From Mucilaginibacter myungsuensis (GTDB lineage Bacteria > Bacteroidota > Bacteroidia > Sphingobacteriales > Sphingobacteriaceae): 64,000 nucleotides of DNA. Both the position numbers and the translations under genes were made by a program. This document shows, in pieces, positions 43,511 through 52,019 of this stretch (within the stretch, counting starts at the first letter, position 1; each line of letters opens with the position of its first letter). A model generated the notes under the pieces. That model was not told where the DNA came from. It saw nothing but the letters and a program-made list of their open reading frames with translations, and made no database searches. The stretch spans positions 186,001 through 250,000 of the forward strand of contig NZ_JADFFL010000001.1 of the NCBI RefSeq assembly GCF_015222005.1. The letters are read 5' to 3'.

Positions 43511-45070
43511 ATGAAAAACCCGCACCACTACACTATTAGTACCTGGCAAAAGGCCAAACCAATAGCATTAGGACTGTTATTATGCAGTAGCCTAAGTTTC
43601 GCACAATCAGGTAAACCTGTTATTGACGCTATTGTTAAAGAGTCGACCAATAACTCGCAATTAGAGAAACTGGCGCACGAACTGTTTGACAAGATCGGAC
43701 CACGTTTGGTGGGCACGCCACAAATGAAAACTGCTAACGATTGGGCTGTTGCCAAATACAAAAGTTGGGGGATTGATGCCCGTAACGAAAAATGGGGCCA
43801 ATGGCGCGGCTGGGAACGTGGCGTCACCCATATCGATATGATATCGCCGCGTGTGCGCAGTTTGGAAGGTACTATGCTGGCCTGGAGCCCGGGAACCGGC
43901 AAAAAGACCGTGACGGCTGATGTTATTTTATTACCTGAAGTTGCCGACTCGTTAGCTTTTGTAAAATGGTTACCATCGGTTAAAGGCAAATTTGTTATGG
44001 TTTCTGCAAATCAGGTTACCGGCCGTCCGGCAGAGAATTTGAAGGAATTTGCTTTTAAAGAGACCATTGACAAGTTTAAAGCAGACCAAGCTGCTATAAA
44101 TTTAGCTTGGGCGAAACGCGTTAAAGCGACCGGCCATACCGCTAAAACTTTAGCCGTAGCTTTAGAGAATGCCGGCGCTGTTGGCGTTGTGACCAACTAT
44201 TGGTCTGCTGGATTTGGTGTAGATAAGATATTTGGTGCAAACACCAAGAAGGTACCATCTGTAGATATCTCTTTAGAAGATTACACACTTCTTTACCGCT
44301 TGATCGAGAACGGCACAACTCCAAAGATCAGCCTGCATTGCGAATCTAAAGACATGGGCGTTGTACCAACCTTTAACACCATTGCCGAGATAAAAGGCAG
44401 CGAAAAACCTGATGAATATGTGATCCTATCCGCTCACTTCGACTCTTGGGATGCGGCTTCAGGCGCTACTGATAATGGTACAGGTACATTGACCATGATG
44501 GAAGCCATGCGCATCCTGAAATTGGTTTACCCTAACCCGAAACGGACTATCTTGGTTGGCCATTGGGGTAGCGAAGAACAAGGACTAAATGGTTCGAAAT
44601 CATTTGTGGAGGACCACCCCGAGATCGTAAAAAATCTGCAAGCTTTATTTAACCAGGATAATGGAACGGGCCGTGTAGTGAATATTAGCGGCCAAGGATT
44701 CGCCGATTCAAAGAACTTTATCCCACGCTGGTTAGCACCTGTGCCGGATACTATTAAGAACCGTATCAAAACATCATTCCCTGGCTCGCCAAGTGCAGGT
44801 GGGTCTGATAACGCTTCATTTGTAATGGCAGGTGCTCCGGGCATTTCGTTAGGCTCTTTAGGTTGGGCTTACGGTAACTACACCTGGCATACCAATCGCG
44901 ATACTTACGATAAGGTTGTTTTTGAAGAGGTACGCAACAACGCGATGTTAGCTGCTATGTTAGCTTACATGGCCAGCGAAGATCCGCAAAAAACATCGAC
45001 AGAGAAAGCCGAAGGCATCAGATGGCCTGGCTTCGTTAAGCCGAACCGCGGTGAGGAATTTAAGAAGTAG
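43511..45070 (+). CDS. secreted M28 family zinc metallopeptidase
   Basis: A 519-residue M28 peptidase, started at the ATG at 43511 and followed by a signal segment (KAKPIALGLLLCSSLSFAQ, to about residue 32). A PA-like insert covers about 125-275 (AVALENAGAVGVVTNYWS, KVPSVDISLEDYTLL). The zinc site is complete: His309 in LSAHFDSWD, Asp321 in SGATDNGTG, Glu355/Glu356 in GSEEQGLNGS (catalytic Glu and ligand), Asp383 in NQDNGTG and His460 in WHTNRDTYD. It should be an aminopeptidase or carboxypeptidase in the periplasm. It has no operon partners and ends in a long terminator shared with glgB. Confidence 0.93.
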   Translation: MKNPHHYTISTWQKAKPIALGLLLCSSLSFAQSGKPVIDAIVKESTNNSQLEKLAHELFDKIGPRLVGTPQMKTANDWAVAKYKSWGIDARNEKWGQWRGWERGVTHIDMISPRVRSLEGTMLAWSPGTGKKTVTADVILLPEVADSLAFVKWLPSVKGKFVMVSANQVTGRPAENLKEFAFKETIDKFKADQAAINLAWAKRVKATGHTAKTLAVALENAGAVGVVTNYWSAGFGVDKIFGANTKKVPSVDISLEDYTLLYRLIENGTTPKISLHCESKDMGVVPTFNTIAEIKGSEKPDEYVILSAHFDSWDAASGATDNGTGTLTMMEAMRILKLVYPNPKRTILVGHWGSEEQGLNGSKSFVEDHPEIVKNLQALFNQDNGTGRVVNISGQGFADSKNFIPRWLAPVPDTIKNRIKTSFPGSPSAGGSDNASFVMAGAPGISLGSLGWAYGNYTWHTNRDTYDKVVFEEVRNNAMLAAMLAYMASEDPQKTSTEKAEGIRWPGFVKPNRGEEFKK

Positions 45071-45086
45071 TAATTTTCTGACTTAC

Positions 45087-45128
45087 AAAATAAAGCCCGA
45101 TGTTCTTTAGAACATCGGGCTTTATTTT
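45087..45128. terminator. bidirectional terminator between the M28 peptidase and glgB
   Basis: A perfect 20-bp stem (45087-45106 with 45109-45128) and a 2-nt loop, with A/T-rich flanks giving a T tail on both strands. It starts 16 bp after the peptidase stop and overlaps the glgB stop codon (45127-45129) by 2 bp. Confidence 0.92.
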
Positions 45129-47328
45129 ATCCCTTCTTAAACATCAGCACACTCAACGGTGGTAAAGTCACCACTATTGAGTCATCCTTACCATGCCAGT
45201 GTTCTTTCTCGGCGTCAACCGTTTCAGCGTTATTTACGCCGCTGCCCCAATATTTGGTTTCGTCACTATTAAATATCTGTTTCCATTTCCCTGATGACGT
45301 TACGCCCGTGCGTTGGCTTTCGCGCACTATCGGGGTCATGTTCAGGATCACTACAATATCGTCCGCAGACTTTTTACCTTTACGGATGTAGGCTAATACC
45401 GAATCATTGGCGTTACCACCATCCAGCCATTCAAAACCATCGTGTTCAAAGCCTCTTTCATATAAAGCGGGCTCGGCTTTGTAAAGCGCATTCAGATCTT
45501 TAACGGTTTGCTGGATGCCTACATGATTAGGGTATTGCAACAGGTGCCAATGCAGCGAATGCTGAAAATCCCACTCCGCGCCTTGAGCAAACTCGGCGCC
45601 CATAAACAACAACTTAGTACCCGGGTGCGAGAACATATACCCGTACATTAGCCTCAAATTTGCAAAACGTTGCCACTCATCGCCCGGCATTTTATTGATC
45701 ATAGAGCCTTTACCATAAACCACCTCGTCGTGAGAGAATGGTAGCATAAAGTTCTCGGTAAACGCGTAGATCAAGCTGAAAGTAATTTCGTTATGATGAT
45801 ATTTACGATGGATCGGATTTTGACCGAAAAAGTTGATCGTATCGTGCATCCAGCCCATCATCCACTTCATCCCAAAGCCTAAACCACCTGCGTAAACCGG
45901 GCGACTAACGCCGGTAAACGATGTTGACTCCTCGGCAATGGTCTGCACATCAGGAAAGTGACTGTAGACCGCCGCGTTGAATTCTTTCAGGAATTCGATC
46001 GCTTCCAGGTTCTCGTTGCCACCAAATTGATTTTGCTCCCACTCGCCATGGTTACGCGAGTAATCTAGATAAAGCATTGATGCAACCGCATCTACACGCA
46101 AACCATCAGCATGGTATCTGTCTAACCAAAACAGTGCATTGCTGATCAGGAACGCTTTAACCTCGTTACGGCCGTAGTTGAATATGTATGATTTCCAATC
46201 GGGATGGAATCCTTTGCGCACATCAGCATGCTCGTAAAGGTGTGTACCGTCAAATTTATATAAAGCATGCGCATCACCGGGGAAGTGTGATGGTACCCAA
46301 TCCAGGATCACTCCTATTCCAGCTTTGTGGAATTCTTCGATCAGATACATCAACTCCTGCGGATGGCCGTAACGTGAACTCGCTGCAAAGAAACCGATTA
46401 TCTGATAACCCCAACTTGGATAGTAAGGGTGCTCCATGATCGGCATAAGCTCGATATGCGTAAAGCCCATTTCCTTCACATACGGAACTATCTTTTCAGC
46501 GATCTGTTTATAGGTATAAAATTCATCAGGGCTTTCGATGTTGCGCGCCCATGATCCTAAGTGAACTTCGTAAACAGAATATGGTTTATCCAGCGCATTA
46601 TGCTCAATACGCTTCTTCATCCAATCCTGATCTTTCCACTCGTAATAAGTGTCAGTTACAATGGATGCCGTAGATGGCGGTATCTCCCACAATAAGGCAA
46701 ACGGATCACCTTTTTCCAAGTCCTCACCAGTGCTGGCTTTGATGTAATATTTATAAACCTCACCATTGCCAATACCCGGCACAAAAGCTTCCCAAATGCC
46801 TGAACCATCCCAACGCGGGGATAAAGGCGTTGACTGTTTACTCCAACCATTAAAATTACCGATCACAGATACGCATTGCGCATTCGGCGCCCAAACCGCA
46901 AAGTACGTTCCTTGCTGTCCCTTAAACTCCACCACATGTGAGCCTAACTTCTCGTACAGTTTATAATGCTTACCCGACTTGAACAAGGCAATATCATAAT
47001 CGGTAAAGCGGCTATAAAAATCGGTGTTATTAACTACTGTAGGCATTTCTGATAATACAGGCTGGATCACATCACTTAAAGTGCCCGCCGTTTCTTCAGT
47101 TATTGCTTTCTTTACAGGTTTGACAACGGTCGTCCCGACTTTTTTAGCAGGCGTTTTGTTTACCGGTTTAGCTTCAGGAGTTGTTTCGGCTTTTGCTTTA
47201 CTTGATGTCGTTTTTTTCGCCGGGTTGGCTTCTGATGTGGTCTCAGTTTTTGCAGCTGTTGCTTTTTTTTTGCTTACAGGTTTTTCGGCCGGTAGGTCTG
47301 TTGTGGTGGTTGTAGTTTTTTTAGCCAT
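45127..47328 (-). CDS. glgB: 1,4-alpha-glucan branching enzyme with lysine-rich N-terminal tail
   Basis: A 733-residue GH13 branching enzyme that cuts alpha-1,4-glucan and rejoins it by alpha-1,6 linkage in glycogen synthesis. Residues 1-75 are a low-complexity Lys/Ala/Thr/Pro/Glu tail with KAETTPEAKP-type repeats. The CBM48 module lies at about 135-225 and the barrel from about 250: IELMPIMEHPYYPSWGYQ, LDWVPSHFP, nucleophile Asp413 in GLRVDAVASM, acid/base Glu466 in IAEESTSF, Asp534 in PFSHDEVVYGKGSM. It is the last gene of the GH65/GH13/GH31/glgB cluster, and the long tail is odd for this enzyme. Confidence 0.95.
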   Translation of the reverse strand: MAKKTTTTTTDLPAEKPVSKKKATAAKTETTSEANPAKKTTSSKAKAETTPEAKPVNKTPAKKVGTTVVKPVKKAITEETAGTLSDVIQPVLSEMPTVVNNTDFYSRFTDYDIALFKSGKHYKLYEKLGSHVVEFKGQQGTYFAVWAPNAQCVSVIGNFNGWSKQSTPLSPRWDGSGIWEAFVPGIGNGEVYKYYIKASTGEDLEKGDPFALLWEIPPSTASIVTDTYYEWKDQDWMKKRIEHNALDKPYSVYEVHLGSWARNIESPDEFYTYKQIAEKIVPYVKEMGFTHIELMPIMEHPYYPSWGYQIIGFFAASSRYGHPQELMYLIEEFHKAGIGVILDWVPSHFPGDAHALYKFDGTHLYEHADVRKGFHPDWKSYIFNYGRNEVKAFLISNALFWLDRYHADGLRVDAVASMLYLDYSRNHGEWEQNQFGGNENLEAIEFLKEFNAAVYSHFPDVQTIAEESTSFTGVSRPVYAGGLGFGMKWMMGWMHDTINFFGQNPIHRKYHHNEITFSLIYAFTENFMLPFSHDEVVYGKGSMINKMPGDEWQRFANLRLMYGYMFSHPGTKLLFMGAEFAQGAEWDFQHSLHWHLLQYPNHVGIQQTVKDLNALYKAEPALYERGFEHDGFEWLDGGNANDSVLAYIRKGKKSADDIVVILNMTPIVRESQRTGVTSSGKWKQIFNSDETKYWGSGVNNAETVDAEKEHWHGKDDSIVVTLPPLSVLMFKKG

Positions 47329-47445
47329 AGTAGGTTGCCGTTAGGCGATGGTTATAAAGACGGGGCGCATTTGCCCTGCACATCAAATATAGTTTTATTA
47401 AACAGATATTTATTAATGATGTTTTACAGAATGCTTTAAACAACA

Positions 47446-47469
47446 AAGGCGATAGTTTCCTACCGCCTT
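47446..47469 (-). terminator. terminator hairpin after the GH31 gene
   Basis: A 10-bp stem with a GAAA tetraloop on the minus strand (one G-T pair), ending 7 bp past the GH31 stop and followed by TTGTTT. It separates GH31 from glgB. Confidence 0.65.
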
Positions 47470-47475
47470 CGCTCT

Positions 47476-49929
47476 TTATTTCATGATCTTCACCGTATGG
47501 AATTTCTTGTTGTGTCTAAATTCCAGTTTGTTATTGATGAACGTGAAGTTGGTGACCCACTTATTGTCTATCATAATATTCAACGGACGGAAAGGCAGGC
47601 CTACGATAGAGAACGCGTAATTCTCGTAACGTGGGTTGTATAAACCTTCCAGGCTTTGTTGGATCACAAAGTCGGCCTCAGTGCCATTTACTGCGAATTT
47701 CTTCTCCAAGTAAATGTCCTGCTCGTAAGCAAAGGTCTCACCATAATCTTCGAACATGAATGAGTTAGCTTCGTAATCGCTGTAGTAAATATTCAGCTTA
47801 ACTTCTTCGATCTCTTTCTCGCCAACATATTGTTGTACCGGATACTCCGGTATTACCGAACCAGCCTTAACAAATAGTGGGATGGTATCCAGCGGAGTTG
47901 CTACTTCAACTTCGTCGCCGCCTTCCACAACTGTATTATCCCAGAAATTGTACCATTTACCTTTCGGCAGGTAAACTTTTCGACTTGTCTGGCCAGGATG
48001 TAACACCGGGCATATCAACAATTTATCACCGTAAGTGAACTCATCCTGACGGTAATGGTTCTTTAATACATGCTGCTCCTGCATTACCACCGGTCTCAGG
48101 ATAGGGAAACCATAACGATGATGCTCCCAAAACGTTGAGTAAAGGTATGGCAACAAGCGGTAACGCAATTCGATAAACTTACGGTTGATGGACGTGAATG
48201 GCTCACCGAAACTCCATGGCTCACGCTCCTTGGTATCACCAGCCGAGTGCGCACGCATAAATGGTGAGAAAGTACCCAACTGGATCCAACGGGTGAATAA
48301 TTCTCCATCAGGCTCACCGCTAAAACCACCGATATCGGTACCGCAGAAAGGAACGCCCGACATAGATAAGCGCTGGCACTGGATATTACCGATAGCTAAG
48401 TGTTCCCACGATGCCACGTTATCACCGGTCCAAACCGATGCGTAACGCTGCAGGCCAGAATAGCCCGCACGAGTGATGGTGAACGGACGCTTATTTTTCA
48501 TGAGCTTGCGCAGACCCTCGTAAGTAGCGCGTACCATTTGCATACCGTAAACATTGTGTGCTTTACGGTGCGATCCGCGATGACCATCGTATTGGTGACG
48601 AACGTCGTCAGGGAATGTGCCCGCACCAAAAACGGCCGGCTCATTCATATCGTTCCACACTCCTGCTACGCCCATTTCAACCAACTCATCAAACAAACCA
48701 CCCCACCAGGTACGTACCTCGGGGTTAGTAAAGTCGGGGAATTGGCAACGGCCCGGCCACACGTGACCTTCCATAAAATAATCGTCGCAACGGCGGCAGA
48801 AATATTTCTTCTCTTTACCTTCGCGGAATATCTCGTACGAGTCATCCACACGGATACCCGGATCAATGATCACAACGGTTTTAAAACCATCGGCCGCAAG
48901 GTCGGCGATCATTTTCTTAGGGTCTGGGAAATATTTACGGTTCCAGGTAAAGCAACGGTAGCCATCCATATAGTCGATATCTAAATATATACCGTCGCAT
49001 GGGATCTTATTGGCACGGAAGCCTTTGGTAACCGCCCTTAATTTAGTTTCGGGATAGTAGCTCCAACGACATTGGTGATAGCCTAAAGCCCACATTGGTG
49101 GCATGGGGTGCGTACCCGTAATAACATGGTAACGCTTAACCACATCCATAATATGCGGACCATGGATGTAATAATACTGCATTTCGCCGCCGTCAGCCCA
49201 AAAACTGGTACTGTCTGACTGTTGCAAACCAAAGTCGAAATGCGATTTAAAAGTATTGTCGAAGAAGATACCGTGAGCGATGCCTTCATTAACGCTTACA
49301 TAAAATGGAATAGTGCGGTACAGCGGATCTTGACCCCAACTGTAAGAATAAGCATCTGTGTTCCAGTTAGTAAACCTTTTTCCACGCAAATTTAATTCAG
49401 TTGGTTTATCACCTAAGCCAAAGAAAGTTTCGTCGGGATGGCATACTTTAGAACCATAAACATAATAACCACCAAATTGGGCATTCTCTTCCCAGTGCAT
49501 CGAGGTACTATCTACACTGGTAACGTATTCGTTTTTATCAGAGAAAGCGATGTAGAAATTCTTTTTACTGATGTGACAATTGATGCTCGTGGTGCTGATG
49601 CGGTATTCGTCAGCGGTCTCGATCAGCGTAAATTCAGACTTGATCGGTTTTACATCTTTAGGGATAGCGTAAGAAAAATCCTCTAAAAATACGCCATGCG
49701 GGGCTAAACGGATGCGGATGATCTCGTTAGTTACCACAATGGCCTCAACTTTGGCCTCACCGTCAGTAAAGTAGAATTTATTCCCCGTCTGTTCTACAGC
49801 TTTTGGTGGGTTGAGGTATTTCTTTACGATGGGTTTAATACCATCAGCAGGGTTATTGAGATGTCGGAAACTATTTGGATCGTCGTCGATAGGTATTTCG
49901 ATAGCTTCGTTTAGTACGTTTTCTTCCAT
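47476..49929 (-). CDS. GH31 family alpha-glucosidase
   Basis: An 817-residue GH31 enzyme without a signal peptide, so probably cytosolic. The N-terminal beta-sandwich runs to about 270, with FFGLGDKPTELNLRGKRFTNWNTD typical of the family. The barrel holds MPPMWALGYHQCRWSYYPE, nucleophile Asp427 in GVWNDMNEPAVF and general acid Asp503 in VWTGDNVASWEH. It releases glucose from the non-reducing end of malto-oligosaccharides or isomaltose. It lies between amylase and glgB on the same strand, consistent with intracellular maltodextrin use. Confidence 0.94.
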   Translation of the reverse strand: MEENVLNEAIEIPIDDDPNSFRHLNNPADGIKPIVKKYLNPPKAVEQTGNKFYFTDGEAKVEAIVVTNEIIRIRLAPHGVFLEDFSYAIPKDVKPIKSEFTLIETADEYRISTTSINCHISKKNFYIAFSDKNEYVTSVDSTSMHWEENAQFGGYYVYGSKVCHPDETFFGLGDKPTELNLRGKRFTNWNTDAYSYSWGQDPLYRTIPFYVSVNEGIAHGIFFDNTFKSHFDFGLQQSDSTSFWADGGEMQYYYIHGPHIMDVVKRYHVITGTHPMPPMWALGYHQCRWSYYPETKLRAVTKGFRANKIPCDGIYLDIDYMDGYRCFTWNRKYFPDPKKMIADLAADGFKTVVIIDPGIRVDDSYEIFREGKEKKYFCRRCDDYFMEGHVWPGRCQFPDFTNPEVRTWWGGLFDELVEMGVAGVWNDMNEPAVFGAGTFPDDVRHQYDGHRGSHRKAHNVYGMQMVRATYEGLRKLMKNKRPFTITRAGYSGLQRYASVWTGDNVASWEHLAIGNIQCQRLSMSGVPFCGTDIGGFSGEPDGELFTRWIQLGTFSPFMRAHSAGDTKEREPWSFGEPFTSINRKFIELRYRLLPYLYSTFWEHHRYGFPILRPVVMQEQHVLKNHYRQDEFTYGDKLLICPVLHPGQTSRKVYLPKGKWYNFWDNTVVEGGDEVEVATPLDTIPLFVKAGSVIPEYPVQQYVGEKEIEEVKLNIYYSDYEANSFMFEDYGETFAYEQDIYLEKKFAVNGTEADFVIQQSLEGLYNPRYENYAFSIVGLPFRPLNIMIDNKWVTNFTFINNKLEFRHNKKFHTVKIMK

Positions 49930-50124
49930 AAAATGCTAAGATCGTGTTAAAATGCGGGCAGATCAGCAGTAATTTTATTGATGTGACCCTGTTTTATCTT
50001 TTAGTTAACGCATATTAGTGTTCAATAAGCGCGCCAAGAGGCTAAGATCAGTAAACAAATAATAATAAGAACGAATATGCCTGTTGCAAGCCTTAAAGCT
50101 ACAATTAAACAGGCATACCGTCAA

Positions 50125-51840
50125 TTAAAAACTGAGAATTGCACCGCTTGATGCCGGTAAAGCCAGATCAAGACCGTTAGCGATATCATCGGCCGCAAAT
50201 TTGGCATCGCTTAAAGCATCTTTGAATGTGACTTTTCCCCCCAGGCCTAACCGCTCTTTTAAGTCGCCGGGGATACGGATATTAAGGTCGCGGTGGTCGC
50301 GGTTAAAGTTCACTACAACAAGCATACGCTGGTTTGATGTGTAGCGGATAAAACAATAAACCTTATCGTCAAAACCACGGCTATGCTGATTCTCCAGTAT
50401 AAGTTCGTAGAAATCGCCCAGCTTTAACGCCTCATTTTCGCGGACGGCCAGCATCAATTTTTGATAGAAAAAGCGCAGGGCTTTCTCGCCACCTTCTAAA
50501 GTGCCGCCATCATATCTACCGCCGTTAACCCACTTTTGCAGGTTAGGTACACCCCAATAATCAAAAATAGTGGTACGGCCATCAGGTCCGCTAAAACCTT
50601 CGGAGCCGTTGGCAGGTTCGCCTACCTCCTGCCCCGAATAAACCATTACAGGACCTACAGATAAGGTCGCCGAAACGATCATGCCCGGGATAGCCAGCCA
50701 GGCATTACCTGCAAATGCTAGCGAGGCGATACGGTACTCATCATGGTTCTCCATAAAGCGCAGCATACGCTCGTCCATTCCGCGTGTGTCGTAATTCCAC
50801 ACTTTGTTTATCTCCCACACCGAACCTTCATTACGGGTAAGTCGGAAGATGGCATCGTACAAGCCACTTTTATCATACAGGTAATCGAACTTGCCATTAA
50901 AAAGGTAATTATGATACTCATTAATACTATATGCCTCGCCAATGAATAACAAGCCCGGGAATTCAGCTTTTAATTTTCCGATAACCCAGCCCCAAAACTC
51001 CATCGGCACATACTCCACCATATCGCAACGGAAGGCATTAATGCCCATGGACGCCCAATAGTGCAGGATATCGTACATTTTTGTCCACACTGATGGCAGC
51101 GGGTCAAAATGTAATTGCCAGCCATTTTGGTAGTCGACACCGTAGTTCAACTTGATAGTCTCGAACCAATTATTAATAGATGGCGAAGCACTATAAACGT
51201 TATCACCGGTAACTTTGGCCGGCACTTCATCAAACTTACCGTCTTTTAAAGGGTGCTGGTATCCATCGCCGCCCGGGTTATAGCCTTGCGGAGCAACGAA
51301 GGACTGTCCCGGCAAATAATAAAAATCGTTTTTGGGGTCGAAAGACTTACTTGTGTCATCCTGTTCGCCCAGATCAATAACGCCTTCAGGTTTAGCATCC
51401 GATTTGTAACTCCTTGCTACATGATTAGGCACAAAATCCATTATCACGAATAGTCCATTATCGTGCGTACGTTTGATCAGTGCCTGATATTCGGCCATGC
51501 GATTGTTCACGTCGACGGCAAGGTCGGGGTCAACATCGTAGTAATCTTTTATAGCATAAGGCGATCCGGCCCTTCCTTTGATCACGTCGGGATCATCATC
51601 GGGGATACCGAAAGCTGCGTGGCTGGTCATGGTGGCGTGCTCAATAACTCCTGTGTACCAAACGTGGGTAAAACCCATTGAACGAAGCTCTTGCAGGGCT
51701 TTATCGGTAATATCGTTGAACTTGCCTACGCCGTTCTCTTCTACCGATCCGTAAAATTTATTGGTTGTGTTGGTGTTACCGAACAGACGGGGTAGTGTCT
51801 GATAGATCACTAATTTATGATCGGGGAAGGATGTTGCCAT
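50125..51840 (-). CDS. GH13 alpha-amylase family protein, cytosolic
   Basis: A 571-residue GH13 enzyme without a signal peptide. Conserved region I is DFVPNH (135-140); nucleophile Asp273 in FRCDMVEY, acid/base Glu302 in FIGEAYS and transition-state Asp367 in ENHDEYR are all visible. The N-terminus (KLVIYQTLPRLFGNT) and the long loop at about 145-235 match a Bacteroidota group of intracellular amylases. It probably hydrolyses or transfers malto-oligosaccharides. It sits downstream of the GH65 phosphorylase (179 bp, with a terminator between) and 195 bp before GH31. Confidence 0.93.
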   Translation of the reverse strand: MATSFPDHKLVIYQTLPRLFGNTNTTNKFYGSVEENGVGKFNDITDKALQELRSMGFTHVWYTGVIEHATMTSHAAFGIPDDDPDVIKGRAGSPYAIKDYYDVDPDLAVDVNNRMAEYQALIKRTHDNGLFVIMDFVPNHVARSYKSDAKPEGVIDLGEQDDTSKSFDPKNDFYYLPGQSFVAPQGYNPGGDGYQHPLKDGKFDEVPAKVTGDNVYSASPSINNWFETIKLNYGVDYQNGWQLHFDPLPSVWTKMYDILHYWASMGINAFRCDMVEYVPMEFWGWVIGKLKAEFPGLLFIGEAYSINEYHNYLFNGKFDYLYDKSGLYDAIFRLTRNEGSVWEINKVWNYDTRGMDERMLRFMENHDEYRIASLAFAGNAWLAIPGMIVSATLSVGPVMVYSGQEVGEPANGSEGFSGPDGRTTIFDYWGVPNLQKWVNGGRYDGGTLEGGEKALRFFYQKLMLAVRENEALKLGDFYELILENQHSRGFDDKVYCFIRYTSNQRMLVVVNFNRDHRDLNIRIPGDLKERLGLGGKVTFKDALSDAKFAADDIANGLDLALPASSGAILSF

Positions 51841-51969
51841 TAGTTTGATATGCTGCTACCGCGGTAGCATGAATAAAACGATTGAACTTGATGCGATATT
51901 AAATAAAAAACCGCGTTTATAGAACAACTTAAGGCTATTTTGTTTGACAGGCATCTACCGATCAAAAAA

Positions 51970-52001
51970 AATGCCCTGCCTCTAAATGGAGACAGGGCAT
52001 T
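51970..52001 (-). terminator. rho-independent terminator after the GH65 gene
   Basis: A 13-bp stem (one mismatch) followed on the minus strand by eight T, starting 18 bp past the GH65 stop. Confidence 0.9.
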
Positions 52002-52019
52002 ATGTGCATTAGACTAAAC

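Noticed and set aside
48400..48984. 194-codon plus-strand frame opposite the GH31 gene
   Set aside because: The minus-strand gene carries the GH31 catalytic motifs at this place; this frame has no family resemblance.
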